A stretch of DNA of 35,755 nucleotides from an uncultured Myxococcaceae bacterium (GCA_945952225.1 CAMFHP010000091.1:1-35755), one strand, 5' to 3'; numbered from the stretch's first letter, positions 1-8,201 are shown. Notes: generated by a model not told the origin, from the letters alone. Numbers and translations are program-made.

Positions 1-386
1 TGCGCGCGATGCGTGCGATGCGTGCGAGCGTGCGATGCGTGCGAGCGAGCGTGCGATGCGTGCGATGCGTTCGATGCGTTCGATGCGTTCGATGCATGCG
101 ATGCGTGCATGCGATGTGTGCGAGCGATGCGAGCGATGCGTGCGATGCGCGCGATGCGTGCGATGCGTGCGATGCGCGCGATGCGAGCGAGCGAGCGATG
201 CGTGCGATGCGTGCGAGCGTGCGATGCGAGCGATGCGTGCGATGCGGGCGAGCGTGCGATGCGTGCGAGCGTGCGATGCGTGCGAGCGTGCGATGCGGGC
301 GATGCGCGCGATGCGTGCGATGCGTGCGATGCGGGCGATGCGCGCGATGCGTGCGATGCGGGCGATGCGCGCGATGCGTGCGAGCG
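1..386. repeat. 9-bp GC-rich minisatellite
   Basis: The stretch is built almost entirely from variants of the 9-bp word GCGATGCGT, with interruptions such as GCGAGC and TTCGATGCG. Because the unit is a multiple of three, every frame stays open and translates to monotonous tripeptides such as MRA, CDA or VRC, so the apparent reading frames are products of the repeat. No ribosome binding site or domain is visible. The repeat is already running at base 1 and probably continues outside the window. It abuts the first palindromic element at 388. Confidence 0.9.
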
Positions 387-387
387 C

Positions 388-541
388 CCGGGGTTCCCTT
401 CGGTCACCGCCGGGCTGGTGTGTGCGGTCGCGTCGGAGTGCGCTCCGACGCTGCATCGCTCGCTGGACGCACCTTTGGGAGCGCCGGGCAGCGCCCGGTG
501 CGATTCACGTCGTAGCCCGGGGTGACCTGCGGGAACCCCGG
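388..541. repeat. Palindromic structured element, copy 1
   Basis: Outer arms CCGGGGTTCCC (388-398) and GGGAACCCCGG (531-541) are perfect inverted repeats. Inside them GGTCACC pairs with GGTGACC and CCGGGCT with AGCCCGG. The interior has two further hairpins: GCGTCGGAG/CTCCGACGC (430-451, loop TGCG) and CCGGGC/GCCCGG (loop AGC). The folded shape is a long stem ending in two side hairpins. A second copy lies at 1070-1220; loops differ while stems are kept. It could be a REP- or MITE-like palindromic mobile element or a structured RNA. No open frame inside is convincing. Confidence 0.8.
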
Positions 542-545
542 CGCC

Positions 546-1059
546 GCCATCACGCGCTCGGACGCCGCCATCACGCGCTCGAACGCTGCCATCACGCGCT
601 CGAACGCTGCCATCGCGGGGTGAACGGCGCGCCGTCACGCGCTCGGGCGCTGCCATCGCGGGGTGGACGGCATGCCATCACGCGCTCGAACGGTGCCATC
701 GCGGCGTGGATGGCATGCCATCACGCGTTTTGAGGATGCCATCATGGGGTGGAGGGCATGCCATCACGGGGTGTTGCGCCTGCCATCACGCGTTTCGACG
801 ACGCCATCACGGGGCGGACGGCGTGCCATCACGCGTTTCGACGACGCCATCACGCGCTCGGACGCTGCCATCACGGGGTGGACGGCGTGCCATCACGCGC
901 TCGGACGCCGCCATCACTGGGTGTTGGGCCTGCCATCACGCGTTTCGACGACGCCATAGCGGCGTGGACGGCGTGCCATCACGCGTTTCGAGGACGCCAT
1001 CACGGGGCGGACGGCATGCCATCACGCGTTTTGGGCATGCGGTCACGGCCCGCTGTGCT
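546..1059. repeat. 24-unit array with 21/22-bp spacing
   Basis: The word GCCATCAC or a close variant recurs at 546, 567, 588, 609, 631, 652, 674, 695, 717, 738, 760, 782, 803, 825, 846, 867, 889, 910, 932, 953, 975, 996, 1018 and 1039. Every step is 21 or 22 bp, often alternating. Two unit types are mixed: one continuing CGCGCTCG or CGCGTTTCG (21 bp), the other GGGGTGGACGG (22 bp). There are no unique spacers, so it is not a CRISPR. The minus strand reads as short MAAFERV-like heptads only in the perfect 21-bp part, so I do not regard it as coding. Confidence 0.9.
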
Positions 1060-1069
1060 CGCTGCGGCG

Positions 1070-1220
1070 CCGGGGTTCCCGTGGGTCACCCCGGGCTGGT
1101 GTGTGCGGTCGCGTCGGAGCGGCCTCCGACGCTGCATGAACTTCGCGCGCTTCTGGGAGCGCCGGGCAGCGCCCGGTGCGATTCGCACACCAGCCCGGTG
1201 GTGACCGAAGGGAACCCCGG
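1070..1220. repeat. Palindromic structured element, copy 2
   Basis: Arms CCGGGGTTCCC (1070-1080) and GGGAACCCCGG (1210-1220) enclose GGTCACC/GGTGACC (1084-1090 with 1200-1206) and the 13-bp perfect pair 1091-1103 with 1186-1198. Side hairpins are GCGTCGGAG/CTCCGACGC (1111-1119 with 1124-1132, loop CGGC) and a 9-bp stem at 1159-1167 with 1171-1179 around loop AGC. The same fold as copy 1 is kept with different loops, and the 3-bp internal bulges differ between copies. Its right end is also the first unit of the tandem array that follows. Confidence 0.82.
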
Positions 1221-1376
1221 CCGCTGCACGGGAACCCCGGCCGCTGCACGGGAACCCCGGCCCGCTGCACGGGAACCCCGGCCGCTGCACGGGAACCCCG
1301 GCCCACTGCCACGGGAACCCCGGCCCGCCGCAACGGGAACCCCGGCCCGCCGCAACGGGAACCCCGGCCCGCTGCC
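1210..1376. repeat. 8-unit tandem array of the element's terminal sequence
   Basis: Units of 20-22 bp start at 1210, 1230, 1250, 1271, 1291, 1313, 1335 and 1357. Each begins GGGAACCCCGGCC, which is the right terminal repeat of the palindromic element, followed by GCTGCAC, CACTGCCAC or GCCGCAAC. The array therefore looks like an amplification of the element end. Bases 1374-1396 can form a further imperfect hairpin (GCCGCAC ... TGCGGC). From there to 1456 I see nothing else. Confidence 0.88.
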
Positions 1377-1456
1377 GCACACGCTCTGCGTGCGGCCCGC
1401 TTCGGCTCCGCCGAGATCCCCGTCCCGACAGGCCCTACCGTGCGCTGCCCCAAAGT

Positions 1457-1490
1457 GAAAACCCCGGTCAGTCTCGCGACTGCCGGGGTC
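1457..1490 (-). terminator. Intrinsic terminator of the tRNA-fMet gene
   Basis: On the minus strand a near-perfect hairpin ACCCCGG-CAGTC-GCGA-GACTG-A-CCGGGGT (1461-1489) is followed by a short T run (AAA on the plus strand at 1458-1460). It lies 8 nt past the encoded CCA of the tRNA, as expected for Rho-independent termination of a single tRNA transcript. Confidence 0.85.
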
Positions 1491-1497
1491 TTCGTGT

Positions 1498-1574
<77 letters not shown>

Positions 1575-1590
1575 TCACTTGGGGAGGCGA

Positions 1591-1618
1591 TGTGTACTCC
1601 ATCGGCGCAGGGGAGCAA
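1591..1618 (-). promoter_or_regulatory. Sigma-70-like promoter of tRNA-fMet
   Basis: On the minus strand TTGCTC (1618-1613) is followed after 16 bp by TACACA (1596-1591). The predicted transcription start is around 1584, about 10 nt upstream of the mature tRNA 5' end at 1574. The position fits a stable-RNA promoter; the -35 is only a partial match, hence moderate confidence. Confidence 0.5.
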
Positions 1619-1626
1619 GCACAAAA

Positions 1627-2250
1627 TCACCAGCGCGCGATCGTGGGCCCGGCGTCGACGCGACCGCTCGCGACGAGCGTCCACCACAGCGCGTTCACGA
1701 CCACGAGCGGCGCGATCGACGTGAGCACGTGGGGAACGAGCGCCTGCCACGGCGGATGCGGATGCGTCTCGCGCGCGGCGAGGTCGCGCCACACGGCGAG
1801 CGCGGCGCCGAAGGCCACGTAGGTGAAGACGTGGTTCCACGGGCAGAAGGGGCACAGCGCGGGCAGGTGCACCAGCAGCCACCAGAAGCGGAACGTGATC
1901 AGCGTCGCCACGCCGAGCCAGAAGGCCAGCGTGCGCGCGAGGTGGACGCGGTGCTCGGGATACTTCCGTACGCCCACGAACCACCAGTGCGCCGCGCCCG
2001 CGAAGAAGCCCAGACCGAGCGTCGCGTTGGGCACCCAGAACGCGCGCGCCTCGGGCGTCACGAGCACGCGGTCGCAGTCGATGCCGACGGTCCAGGAGCA
2101 GAGTCCCGTGTGGGCCTCGACCCAGGGCGAGGGCGCGCCGTGGAGCGCCGTGTAGCGCCAGGCGAGGTACACGCAGTCGAGCACCGCGACCGTGAGGGCG
2201 ACGGCCAGCGCGCGATCGGCGCGGGAGGAGGGAGCTGCGGCGGCGGTCAT
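1627..2250 (-). CDS. Vitamin K epoxide reductase (VKOR)-family membrane protein
   Basis: The 207-residue protein has about five hydrophobic segments and the VKOR cysteine pattern: a periplasmic loop pair C51 and C59 (CSWTVGIDC), the conserved segment VPNATLGLGFF (73-83), and the redox CPFC motif at 133-136 followed by PWNH. In bacteria VKOR proteins sit in the inner membrane and re-oxidise a DsbA- or thioredoxin-like partner, passing electrons to quinone, so the likely job is disulfide bond formation. No thioredoxin domain is fused to it, and the nearest thioredoxin gene (18654) is far away. The ATG at 2250 starts just before the first hydrophobic helix; no strong ribosome site is seen. It lies downstream of the large lipoprotein gene on the same strand with a 65-bp gap. 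Confidence 0.85.
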   Translation of the reverse strand: MTAAAAPSSRADRALAVALTVAVLDCVYLAWRYTALHGAPSPWVEAHTGLCSWTVGIDCDRVLVTPEARAFWVPNATLGLGFFAGAAHWWFVGVRKYPEHRVHLARTLAFWLGVATLITFRFWWLLVHLPALCPFCPWNHVFTYVAFGAALAVWRDLAARETHPHPPWQALVPHVLTSIAPLVVVNALWWTLVASGRVDAGPTIARW

Positions 2251-2315
2251 GCGTGGCGCGGGAGTACACCACGGAGGAGGGACGGTGCGCGCGCGGGGAT
2301 GCGCGCGTCCGAGCG

Positions 2316-4508
2316 TCAGGGCGTCGTCGGCGTGAAGCGGATGCCCGTGGTGGCCGAGACCGCGCCCTCACGCATCGCGGACCACGAGAGGCCCTGCGTG
2401 GTGGTCGCGTCTTGAATGCCGATGGACGCGCGCTGACCCGTGGCGCGCGGCGTCGTCGAGAGCGCGCAGTAGTGGAACTCGATCACGTTCGTGGTCGCGA
2501 AGAACTTCGCCTGGAAGGTCAGGCGCTCGCCCGAGTCCATGCCGCAGCAGAAGCGGACGTTGTTCCACTCGACGGTGAGGTGCTGCGGGGTCGCGAAGCT
2601 CTGCGAGCGGATCGTGCCGACGGTTCCATCGACGAGGAGGTCATCCCAGAAGGGCGCCACGATCGACGGCGGCGAACCCGCGGCGGGGAGCGCCATGGGG
2701 TTCAGCGCGCCGTTCGACATGCCCGTCGTGGCCCAGAGCTGCGCGTAGCCGTTCGTCGACACCGACCACCCCGTCACCGCGGTGCCGAAGTACCGGAACG
2801 CGAAGGGAAGCGCCGTCGACGCACCGCCCGAGTCATCGCCCGACACCCCCGTGGGCGTGGGCATCGAGAGCGTGTCGCACGCCGCGGGGATCATCTCCAT
2901 GCGGTAGGGCACGGCGCCGATGGCCGTCGAGAGGTCGAAGGTTCCATCGAGGGCCGCGGTGTTCGCCGAGACCATCACCACCACGTCGCGCGCGGCGCCG
3001 GGGTTCACCCACGTGAGCCGTCCGGTGTCGGCACTGCCCGTCATGCCCGCCGAGGTGGCGAGGCAGGTCGACGACGCGCACCCGTCGATCACGCGCACCA
3101 CAGGCTGAAAGAACGACGACGACGTGCGCCGCGCCGACGCCGTGAGCCGCTCGCCCGCGCCGACGCGGGTCACGTAGTAGAGCACCGGCGTGCCCGTCGA
3201 TCCGAAGGCGAGGCACGCGGTGTTGGTCTCGCGCGCGAAGGCGAAGCTCTCGCCCGTGAGCGTGCCCGCGGTGATGCGCGTGGCGCCCGCGCAGGTGGCG
3301 TTCGTGGGCGGCGTGCGCACGCGCACCGAGAGGTCGAACTGCGTGCCCAGCGCCGACGTCGCAGTGACCGCGAGGAGCACACGGCGCGGGGCCGAGCCGG
3401 TGTTCGTCCACGAGGTCGAGGTGTTCGAAGCGGGCGTCGCGCTCGCCGCGAGGCAGGTCGCATCGCCGCACGCAGGCACCACGCGGATCTGGAACGTTCC
3501 GCGCCCCGCGACCGTCGCCGCGACGGTGCCGGTCAGCGAGCTGCCCGCGGGCACGTCGGCCGCGTAGAAGAGCGTGCCGGGCTGCGAGAGCAGCGGGCTG
3601 CCGGGGCAGGGGGCGAGCTGCGTCGATGAGAGCGAGAGGTCTTCGCCCCGGAGCTCCGTGCCGTCGCGCACCACGGTGGCGCCGTCGCACGTTCCGTTGG
3701 CCGCGGGCGCGCGCGTCGTCGCGGTGATCGTGAAGGTCGCGGGCGTGGCCGTGAAGGCGTTGAGCGCGATCGTGTACTCCACGGGCGCGGCCGACGTGTT
3801 GCGCCACTGCACGAGCGAGGTGCGACCGTCGCTGCCCGCGATCGCCGTCGTCGGAATGCACGTGCCCATGCATCCGCCCGCGAACACGCGCGCCTGGAGC
3901 GTTCCGAGCATCGTGTCGGTGCGCACCGTCGTGAGCGACGCGCTCTGACCCGCGGGCACCGTGAGCCGGTACCACACCGACGGACGCGGCCCGAGCACCG
4001 GCGTGCACGCCGCGCCGATCTCCTCCGCCGCGGCCGTGCTCTGCCCTGCGAGCGCAACGCCCGCGGTGAGCACCGTGGCGCCGGCGCAGCGTCCGCTCGT
4101 CGGCGGCGTGGGCACATCGGGCGTGACCACATCGGGCGTGACGGGTACGTCGGGCGTGACCACATCGGGCGTGACGGGCACGTCGGGCGCGACCACATCG
4201 GGCGTGACGGGCACGTCGGGCGTGACCACATCGGGCGTCACCGCATCGGGAAACACATCGGGTCCCACAGGCCCATCGGGGAAGTCCGCGTCGGGCGTGA
4301 CCGACGTGTCGACGGACGCATCGGGCACGTCGCGACGCGTGACGTCGGCGCCAGTGTCGACCGTCGCGGTGTCGACGACGGACACGTCGACGGTGGAGCC
4401 ATCGGGTAGGTCTTCGCCACCGCCGATGGTGCGCGAACCGCAGGCCCCGGTGAGCGCGGCGAGCGCGACGAGCGCCACCGCACGAGCGTGAACAGTGCGT
4501 GAAGTCAT
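2316..4508 (-). CDS. Large lipoprotein: TPDV repeats, three PPC-like modules, nidogen-like C-terminus
   Basis: The 730-residue protein starts with a lipoprotein signal (basic n-region, hydrophobic core, lipobox LTGAC with C23). Residues ~30-138 are a low-complexity linker rich in D, P, V and T with 11-residue TPDVPVTPDVV repeats, a spacer typical of myxobacterial surface lipoproteins. Three related modules follow, each opening C(A/D)GAT and containing an aromatic-rich strand before V(P/G)AG, resembling pre-peptidase C-terminal (PPC-like) beta-sandwiches. The C-terminal ~190 residues contain STNGY, IAPFWDDL and VEWNNV, resembling a nidogen-like extracellular domain. I infer a surface adhesion or binding protein. 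The first Met of the frame is at 4529, but the ATG at 4508 gives a normal signal peptide and is preferred. No catalytic motif is visible. Confidence 0.8.
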   Translation of the reverse strand: MTSRTVHARAVALVALAALTGACGSRTIGGGEDLPDGSTVDVSVVDTATVDTGADVTRRDVPDASVDTSVTPDADFPDGPVGPDVFPDAVTPDVVTPDVPVTPDVVAPDVPVTPDVVTPDVPVTPDVVTPDVPTPPTSGRCAGATVLTAGVALAGQSTAAAEEIGAACTPVLGPRPSVWYRLTVPAGQSASLTTVRTDTMLGTLQARVFAGGCMGTCIPTTAIAGSDGRTSLVQWRNTSAAPVEYTIALNAFTATPATFTITATTRAPAANGTCDGATVVRDGTELRGEDLSLSSTQLAPCPGSPLLSQPGTLFYAADVPAGSSLTGTVAATVAGRGTFQIRVVPACGDATCLAASATPASNTSTSWTNTGSAPRRVLLAVTATSALGTQFDLSVRVRTPPTNATCAGATRITAGTLTGESFAFARETNTACLAFGSTGTPVLYYVTRVGAGERLTASARRTSSSFFQPVVRVIDGCASSTCLATSAGMTGSADTGRLTWVNPGAARDVVVMVSANTAALDGTFDLSTAIGAVPYRMEMIPAACDTLSMPTPTGVSGDDSGGASTALPFAFRYFGTAVTGWSVSTNGYAQLWATTGMSNGALNPMALPAAGSPPSIVAPFWDDLLVDGTVGTIRSQSFATPQHLTVEWNNVRFCCGMDSGERLTFQAKFFATTNVIEFHYCALSTTPRATGQRASIGIQDATTTQGLSWSAMREGAVSATTGIRFTPTTP
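4115..4245 (-). repeat. 33-bp minisatellite inside the lipoprotein gene
   Basis: The word GCGTGACCACATCGG recurs at 4121, 4154, 4187 (one variant) and 4220, an exact 33-bp period encoding the 11-residue unit TPDVPVTPDVV. The near-identical DNA copies, not only the protein, are conserved, so the linker length is likely to vary by slippage. Confidence 0.85.
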
Positions 4509-4601
4509 GCTTGCGATCATCGCGCACAACGTTGCGCATCACCGCATGCGAAGGGACGAATTTGCGGCCTCGCCTCGCGGGCCACTACCGTCGCGCCCAC
4601 C

Positions 4602-4907
4602 ATGGATCTCCCCAACATGACCGCGGGCATCGGCGCCGCAATCGGCGTCTCCATCGCCATGTGGCTCACACAACGACGAAACAAGGCGCTCGCGCCGTCG
4701 ATCGAGGCGAAGCTCCGCGAGGGCGGTGCGCTCACGCTGCCGCAGCTTCAGGAGGCGCTTCAGATGAACGGCTTCATGAACCGCGGCCGCGTGGTGAACG
4801 CGCTCGGGCCGATGGTGATGGCGGGCCAGGTCGAAGAGATTCCCGCGCCGGAGGGAACCGCGCTCCTCGACCGCGTGAACCACATCCGATACCGGCTCAA
4901 GGGCTGA
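4602..4907 (+). CDS. Small membrane-anchored protein of unknown function
   Basis: The 101-residue protein has one N-terminal hydrophobic segment (TAGIGAAIGVSIAMWLT, ~7-23) followed by a basic stop-transfer patch (QRRNK). The remaining ~70 residues, from APSIEAKLREGG onward, alternate short helices and turns and could form a small winged-helix-like fold, but I recognise no family. The start ATG lies 10 nt after a TACCGT box and lacks a Shine-Dalgarno, which suggests a short or leaderless transcript. It stands alone between the divergent lipoprotein gene and the DUF3160 gene. It is clearly a coding frame by length, start context and domain layout, but I cannot assign a function. Confidence 0.65.
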   Translation: MDLPNMTAGIGAAIGVSIAMWLTQRRNKALAPSIEAKLREGGALTLPQLQEALQMNGFMNRGRVVNALGPMVMAGQVEEIPAPEGTALLDRVNHIRYRLKG

Positions 4908-4956
4908 GCGCAGCCGCGACTGTCAGCAAACGCGCGCTCGCGCGTTGGAGCACCCC

Positions 4957-7209
4957 ATGAAGCTCACGCGCCTCGCCGCCTCGTTCGCGCTCCTCATGGC
5001 CTGCACGCGCGGGCCCGTGGTGCGTCCCCGCGCGCCCGTCGCCTCCGTCGCCGTCACCGCGCAGCCCGTCGCGGTGACCACGCAGCCCGTCGTCGTCACC
5101 GCGTACACGCCGCCCGACGAGCCGCTCACCCGCGAGGCGCTGCGCGCGCGCATGCCCTCCGGCCCGCGCCTCGACGCACGCACCATGATGGCCTCGCACA
5201 CGATGCCGTTCTCCGCGGGCGTGATCGCCGACCCCACGCACGCCGACGGATTCGACACCGTGCAGCAGGGGCGCTTTCGCCTCGACGACGACGCGCTCGC
5301 CGCCCTGCGCGCGCATGGATTCGCGCTGGCGCCGCGGCACGCGCGCAACAGCTTTCTCACGGGCTACACCGACCTCTACCTCGCCGACCAGCCCGTGTAC
5401 CTGAGCGTCGATCTGGTGCTCAACGCGCTGCACGAGGGCTTCGACCACCTGCTCGCGGACCTCGAACGCGACGCGCTCGCGCCGACGCTCCGCCGCGCGC
5501 TCACGCAGACGCGCGCCGCGCTCACAACGCCCGCGGGTGCGTCGCTCCCCGCCGAGACGCGCGCGGACCTCGACCTGTACCTCTCGGTCACGCTCTCGCT
5601 CCTCGATGGATCGCTCGTGCGGCCCGTGGCGGGCGCCGACGGAGCCGCGGTGCGCGCGGTCTTCGAAGCGGCCACGGCGGCGGGCGCCCCGGTGACCGTG
5701 CGACTCTTCGGCGACGCGCGCGACGTCGACACGTCGCAGATGCGTCCGCGCGGGCACTACGCGGGCGATGCGGCGCTGGAGCGGTACTTCCGCGCGGTGA
5801 TGTTCCTCGGCCGCGAGGGCGTGCGCGTGATCGACGTGGTCGACGGGCGACGGGTGCTGCGACGGCGCTCTCTCACGGCCGCGCTCGCGCTCGATGCGCT
5901 CGTGACGGGCACCGCGCGCAGCGACCTCGCGCGCTTCGAACGCACGCTCCAGGGGCTCATGGGAGAGTCCGATGCGCTGGGCCTCGATGACCTGCACGCG
6001 CTCGCGTCGCGCCTCGATCTGCGCGCGTCCGACGACGCGCTCGTGGCGGCGATCGATGCGCAGCGGGGAGAGCGTCCGCGCGTGGCCACGTCGATCCTCG
6101 TGAACCCCGGCGGGCTCGTGGAAACGTCGCCGCAGCCCATCGCGTTCTCGCTCACGCCGCAGCGCTTCACGCCCGACGCGATGGTGCTCTCGCGCGTCGC
6201 CTACGACCGCATCGACCACGGACGCGTCGTGCGCCTCATGCCCGACGCCCTCGACGCGGCCTACGGGGCCCTCGGCAACGACCAGGCCCTCGCGCTCCTC
6301 GCGCCCGAGCTCACGCGCTTCGACTACGCCACGGAGCTCGACGGCGCGCGCACCCTCGTCGACGCCCACGACCGCGCGTGGTGGCAGTCGAGCCTCTACA
6401 CGCAATGGCTCTCGGCGCTGCGCACGCTCTCGCCGCGCGACACGCTCGCCGACGGCGCGTCGCTGCCCGCCACGATGACCACCGAGGCGTGGGGACGCCG
6501 TCTGCTCAACACCCAGCTCGCGGCGTGGGCCGAGCTCCGTCACGACACGGTGCTCTACGCGGCGCAGTCGTACACGATGTCGCTCGGGTGCTCGTACCCC
6601 GACGCCTACGTCGACCCGTACCCCGCCACGTGGAGCGCCCTGCGCCAGTGGACCGCCTCGTCGCGCGCGCAGATCGAGGGCGCGCCGTGGGCGAACGCCG
6701 AGACCCGCACGCGCTGGTCGCGCTGGGCCACGGCCACGGAGTCGGTGCTCGCGCGGCTCGCGTCCATCGCGACGCGCGAACGGGCGGGGGAGCGTGTGGG
6801 CAGCGACGACCTCGCGTGGGTGAACCAGGCGCTCAACGCGCGCATGGAGAACCACGTGTGCACCGTCGAGATGGTGCTCGACGGCGGATGGCTCTACGAC
6901 CTCTACGAGCCGCACCAGGCGTACAGCGAGCTCCGCGGCGTGGTGGCCGACGTGCACACGCAGCCCACCGACGAAGCGGGCAACGACGTGGGGCGCGTGC
7001 TGCACGTGGGCACGGGGCGTCCGCAGTTGATGGCCGTGCTCGCGGGCCCTGCGGGGCGTGAGCGGCTCTACCTCGGCTTCGCGTCGTCGTACCGCGAGCG
7101 CATCACCGAACACTGGGATCGACTCACCGATCAGCGCTGGCGTGAGGAGTTCGACCGCGCGTCGTCGCCGTCGTGGCTCCGTGACGTGTCGGGCCCCGCG
7201 TCGCGCTGA
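4957..7209 (+). CDS. DUF3160-family lipoprotein
   Basis: The 750-residue product has a lipoprotein signal peptide (MKLTRLAASFALLMAC, lipidated C16), then a V/T/P-rich spacer to ~55, and a long helical domain. The segment FDTVQQGRFRLDDDALAALR and the later FLTGYTDLYLADQPVYLSVD are recognisable as DUF3160, a family of exported bacterial proteins of unknown activity. The ATG at 4957 is preferred over an upstream TTG at 4945 because GGAG (4947-4950) sits 6 nt before it. The protein probably sits on the outer membrane facing periplasm or surface. No catalytic residues can be assigned. A beta-propeller gene follows 40 bp later and may be co-transcribed. Confidence 0.82.
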   Translation: MKLTRLAASFALLMACTRGPVVRPRAPVASVAVTAQPVAVTTQPVVVTAYTPPDEPLTREALRARMPSGPRLDARTMMASHTMPFSAGVIADPTHADGFDTVQQGRFRLDDDALAALRAHGFALAPRHARNSFLTGYTDLYLADQPVYLSVDLVLNALHEGFDHLLADLERDALAPTLRRALTQTRAALTTPAGASLPAETRADLDLYLSVTLSLLDGSLVRPVAGADGAAVRAVFEAATAAGAPVTVRLFGDARDVDTSQMRPRGHYAGDAALERYFRAVMFLGREGVRVIDVVDGRRVLRRRSLTAALALDALVTGTARSDLARFERTLQGLMGESDALGLDDLHALASRLDLRASDDALVAAIDAQRGERPRVATSILVNPGGLVETSPQPIAFSLTPQRFTPDAMVLSRVAYDRIDHGRVVRLMPDALDAAYGALGNDQALALLAPELTRFDYATELDGARTLVDAHDRAWWQSSLYTQWLSALRTLSPRDTLADGASLPATMTTEAWGRRLLNTQLAAWAELRHDTVLYAAQSYTMSLGCSYPDAYVDPYPATWSALRQWTASSRAQIEGAPWANAETRTRWSRWATATESVLARLASIATRERAGERVGSDDLAWVNQALNARMENHVCTVEMVLDGGWLYDLYEPHQAYSELRGVVADVHTQPTDEAGNDVGRVLHVGTGRPQLMAVLAGPAGRERLYLGFASSYRERITEHWDRLTDQRWREEFDRASSPSWLRDVSGPASR

Positions 7210-7221
7210 ACTGGCCGGCAC

Positions 7222-7248
7222 GCGCGCGACGGACGTAGCGTCGCGCGC
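7222..7248 (+). promoter_or_regulatory. Perfect 9-bp hairpin touching a start codon
   Basis: GCGCGCGAC (7222-7230) and GTCGCGCGC (7240-7248) form a perfect 9-bp stem around a 9-nt loop, ending 1 nt before the ATG at 7250. It could end transcription of the DUF3160 gene or occlude translation of the next gene. The loop also contains a TAGCGT -10-like box. GC-rich DNA gives many chance stems, so confidence is modest. Confidence 0.35.
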
Positions 7249-7249
7249 C

Positions 7250-8149
7250 ATGGCCACCCGCAGGCGCGCACCGCACGCGATGATCTTCAAGGGCGCGAAG
7301 GCCCAGATCGCCTCCCTCGACGTCGACAGCGGCGCAGACACCCTCGTAGCCGTCGACTGGCGCGGCGCCGTCTCGTGCTGGAGCCTCTCCGACGGCGCGC
7401 TCCGCTGGCAGACCGACGTCGACACCACGCGGGGCCAGGCCGTGCTGCTCGACGGCGCGCGCGTGTACGTCACCACCGCGGGGGGACGCGTGCTGTGCCT
7501 CGACCGCGACACAGGCGACGCGCGCAACGCCGTCGACGGCATCGCGACCTGCAACGGACACGACGCGCTCGTGCGCTGCGGCGCGGCGCTCGTGTGCTTC
7601 GGTGACGCGCGCGGCGGCGTCGGGGGATGCGTGACGGCCCTCGACGCAGACTCGCTGGCGGTGCGGTGGCAGCGCGAGGCGGGCGATCGCTTTCGGGGCG
7701 CCGACGCCGACGCGGTGTACACGGTGCCCTTGCGCTACGACGGGCGCGCCGTGCTCCGCGCGATCGAGGCCGCGACGGGCGCGATGACCTGGGAGCGCGC
7801 GTGTGCGGCGGTGCCCGTGTCCGTCGACGCGGCGCGCGGGCGCGTGGCCCTCGGTGAGAGCGCGTGGACGGCGTTCGCCTCCCTCGACGATCCGATGCGG
7901 CTCACGTCGGCGTGCATTCCGCGGGGTGTTTGGCAGGCCGAGCTCCCGCGCTTCTCGCCCGAGGGCGCGCGCCTCGCGGCGCACGACGGGTTCTCCGTGG
8001 CGTTCCTCGATGTGGCGAGCGGCGCGGTCACGCCCTCGACGGTGCGACACACGCGCAACGTCGGCCCCCTGCGGTGGAGCGCCGACGGCGCCATCCTCTA
8101 CTCGGGGAGCTGGGACAAGCTCGTGCGCGCGCACCCCGCCCTCCGCTGA
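7250..8149 (+). CDS. Cytoplasmic PQQ/WD40-like beta-propeller protein
   Basis: The 299-residue protein repeats the pattern of a beta-propeller: GAVSCWSLSDGALRW, GRVLCLDRDTGDAR, GCVTALDADSLAVRW, AVLRAIEAATGAMTW and a final WSADGAILYSGSWDKLVR that looks WD40-like. There is no signal peptide, so the protein is probably cytoplasmic, acting as a binding scaffold. The start at 7250 is the first ATG after the DUF3160 stop and is preceded by TAGCGT and a hairpin rather than a Shine-Dalgarno. A longer unrelated propeller is encoded at 30765-32474; both lack enzymatic motifs. Confidence 0.75.
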   Translation: MATRRRAPHAMIFKGAKAQIASLDVDSGADTLVAVDWRGAVSCWSLSDGALRWQTDVDTTRGQAVLLDGARVYVTTAGGRVLCLDRDTGDARNAVDGIATCNGHDALVRCGAALVCFGDARGGVGGCVTALDADSLAVRWQREAGDRFRGADADAVYTVPLRYDGRAVLRAIEAATGAMTWERACAAVPVSVDAARGRVALGESAWTAFASLDDPMRLTSACIPRGVWQAELPRFSPEGARLAAHDGFSVAFLDVASGAVTPSTVRHTRNVGPLRWSADGAILYSGSWDKLVRAHPALR

Positions 8150-8201
8150 TCGGCGACGGCGCACGCACGCGCCCGTTGCGGTCGACGCACCGCCGCGCGC
8201 C

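Noticed and set aside
404-613. Minus-strand heptad protein MAAFERV
   Set aside because: The heptads exist only in the 21-bp part and break where 22-bp units occur; no start signal.
9-733. Several overlapping open frames encoding MRA, CDA or VRC repeats
   Set aside because: They exist because the repeat unit is a multiple of three; all frames are open and none has a ribosome site.
546-1059. CRISPR array
   Set aside because: Period is 21-22 bp with no unique spacers and no cas genes in the window.
1627-4508. Operon of the lipoprotein, VKOR and tRNA-fMet
   Set aside because: The tRNA has its own promoter and terminator; linkage of the other two is only same-strand with a 65-bp gap.
4897-7722. 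A 941-codon minus-strand open frame over the DUF3160 and propeller genes
   Set aside because: Composition is arginine/alanine/histidine-rich as in shadow frames, and the plus-strand genes have signal peptide, ribosome site and family motifs.
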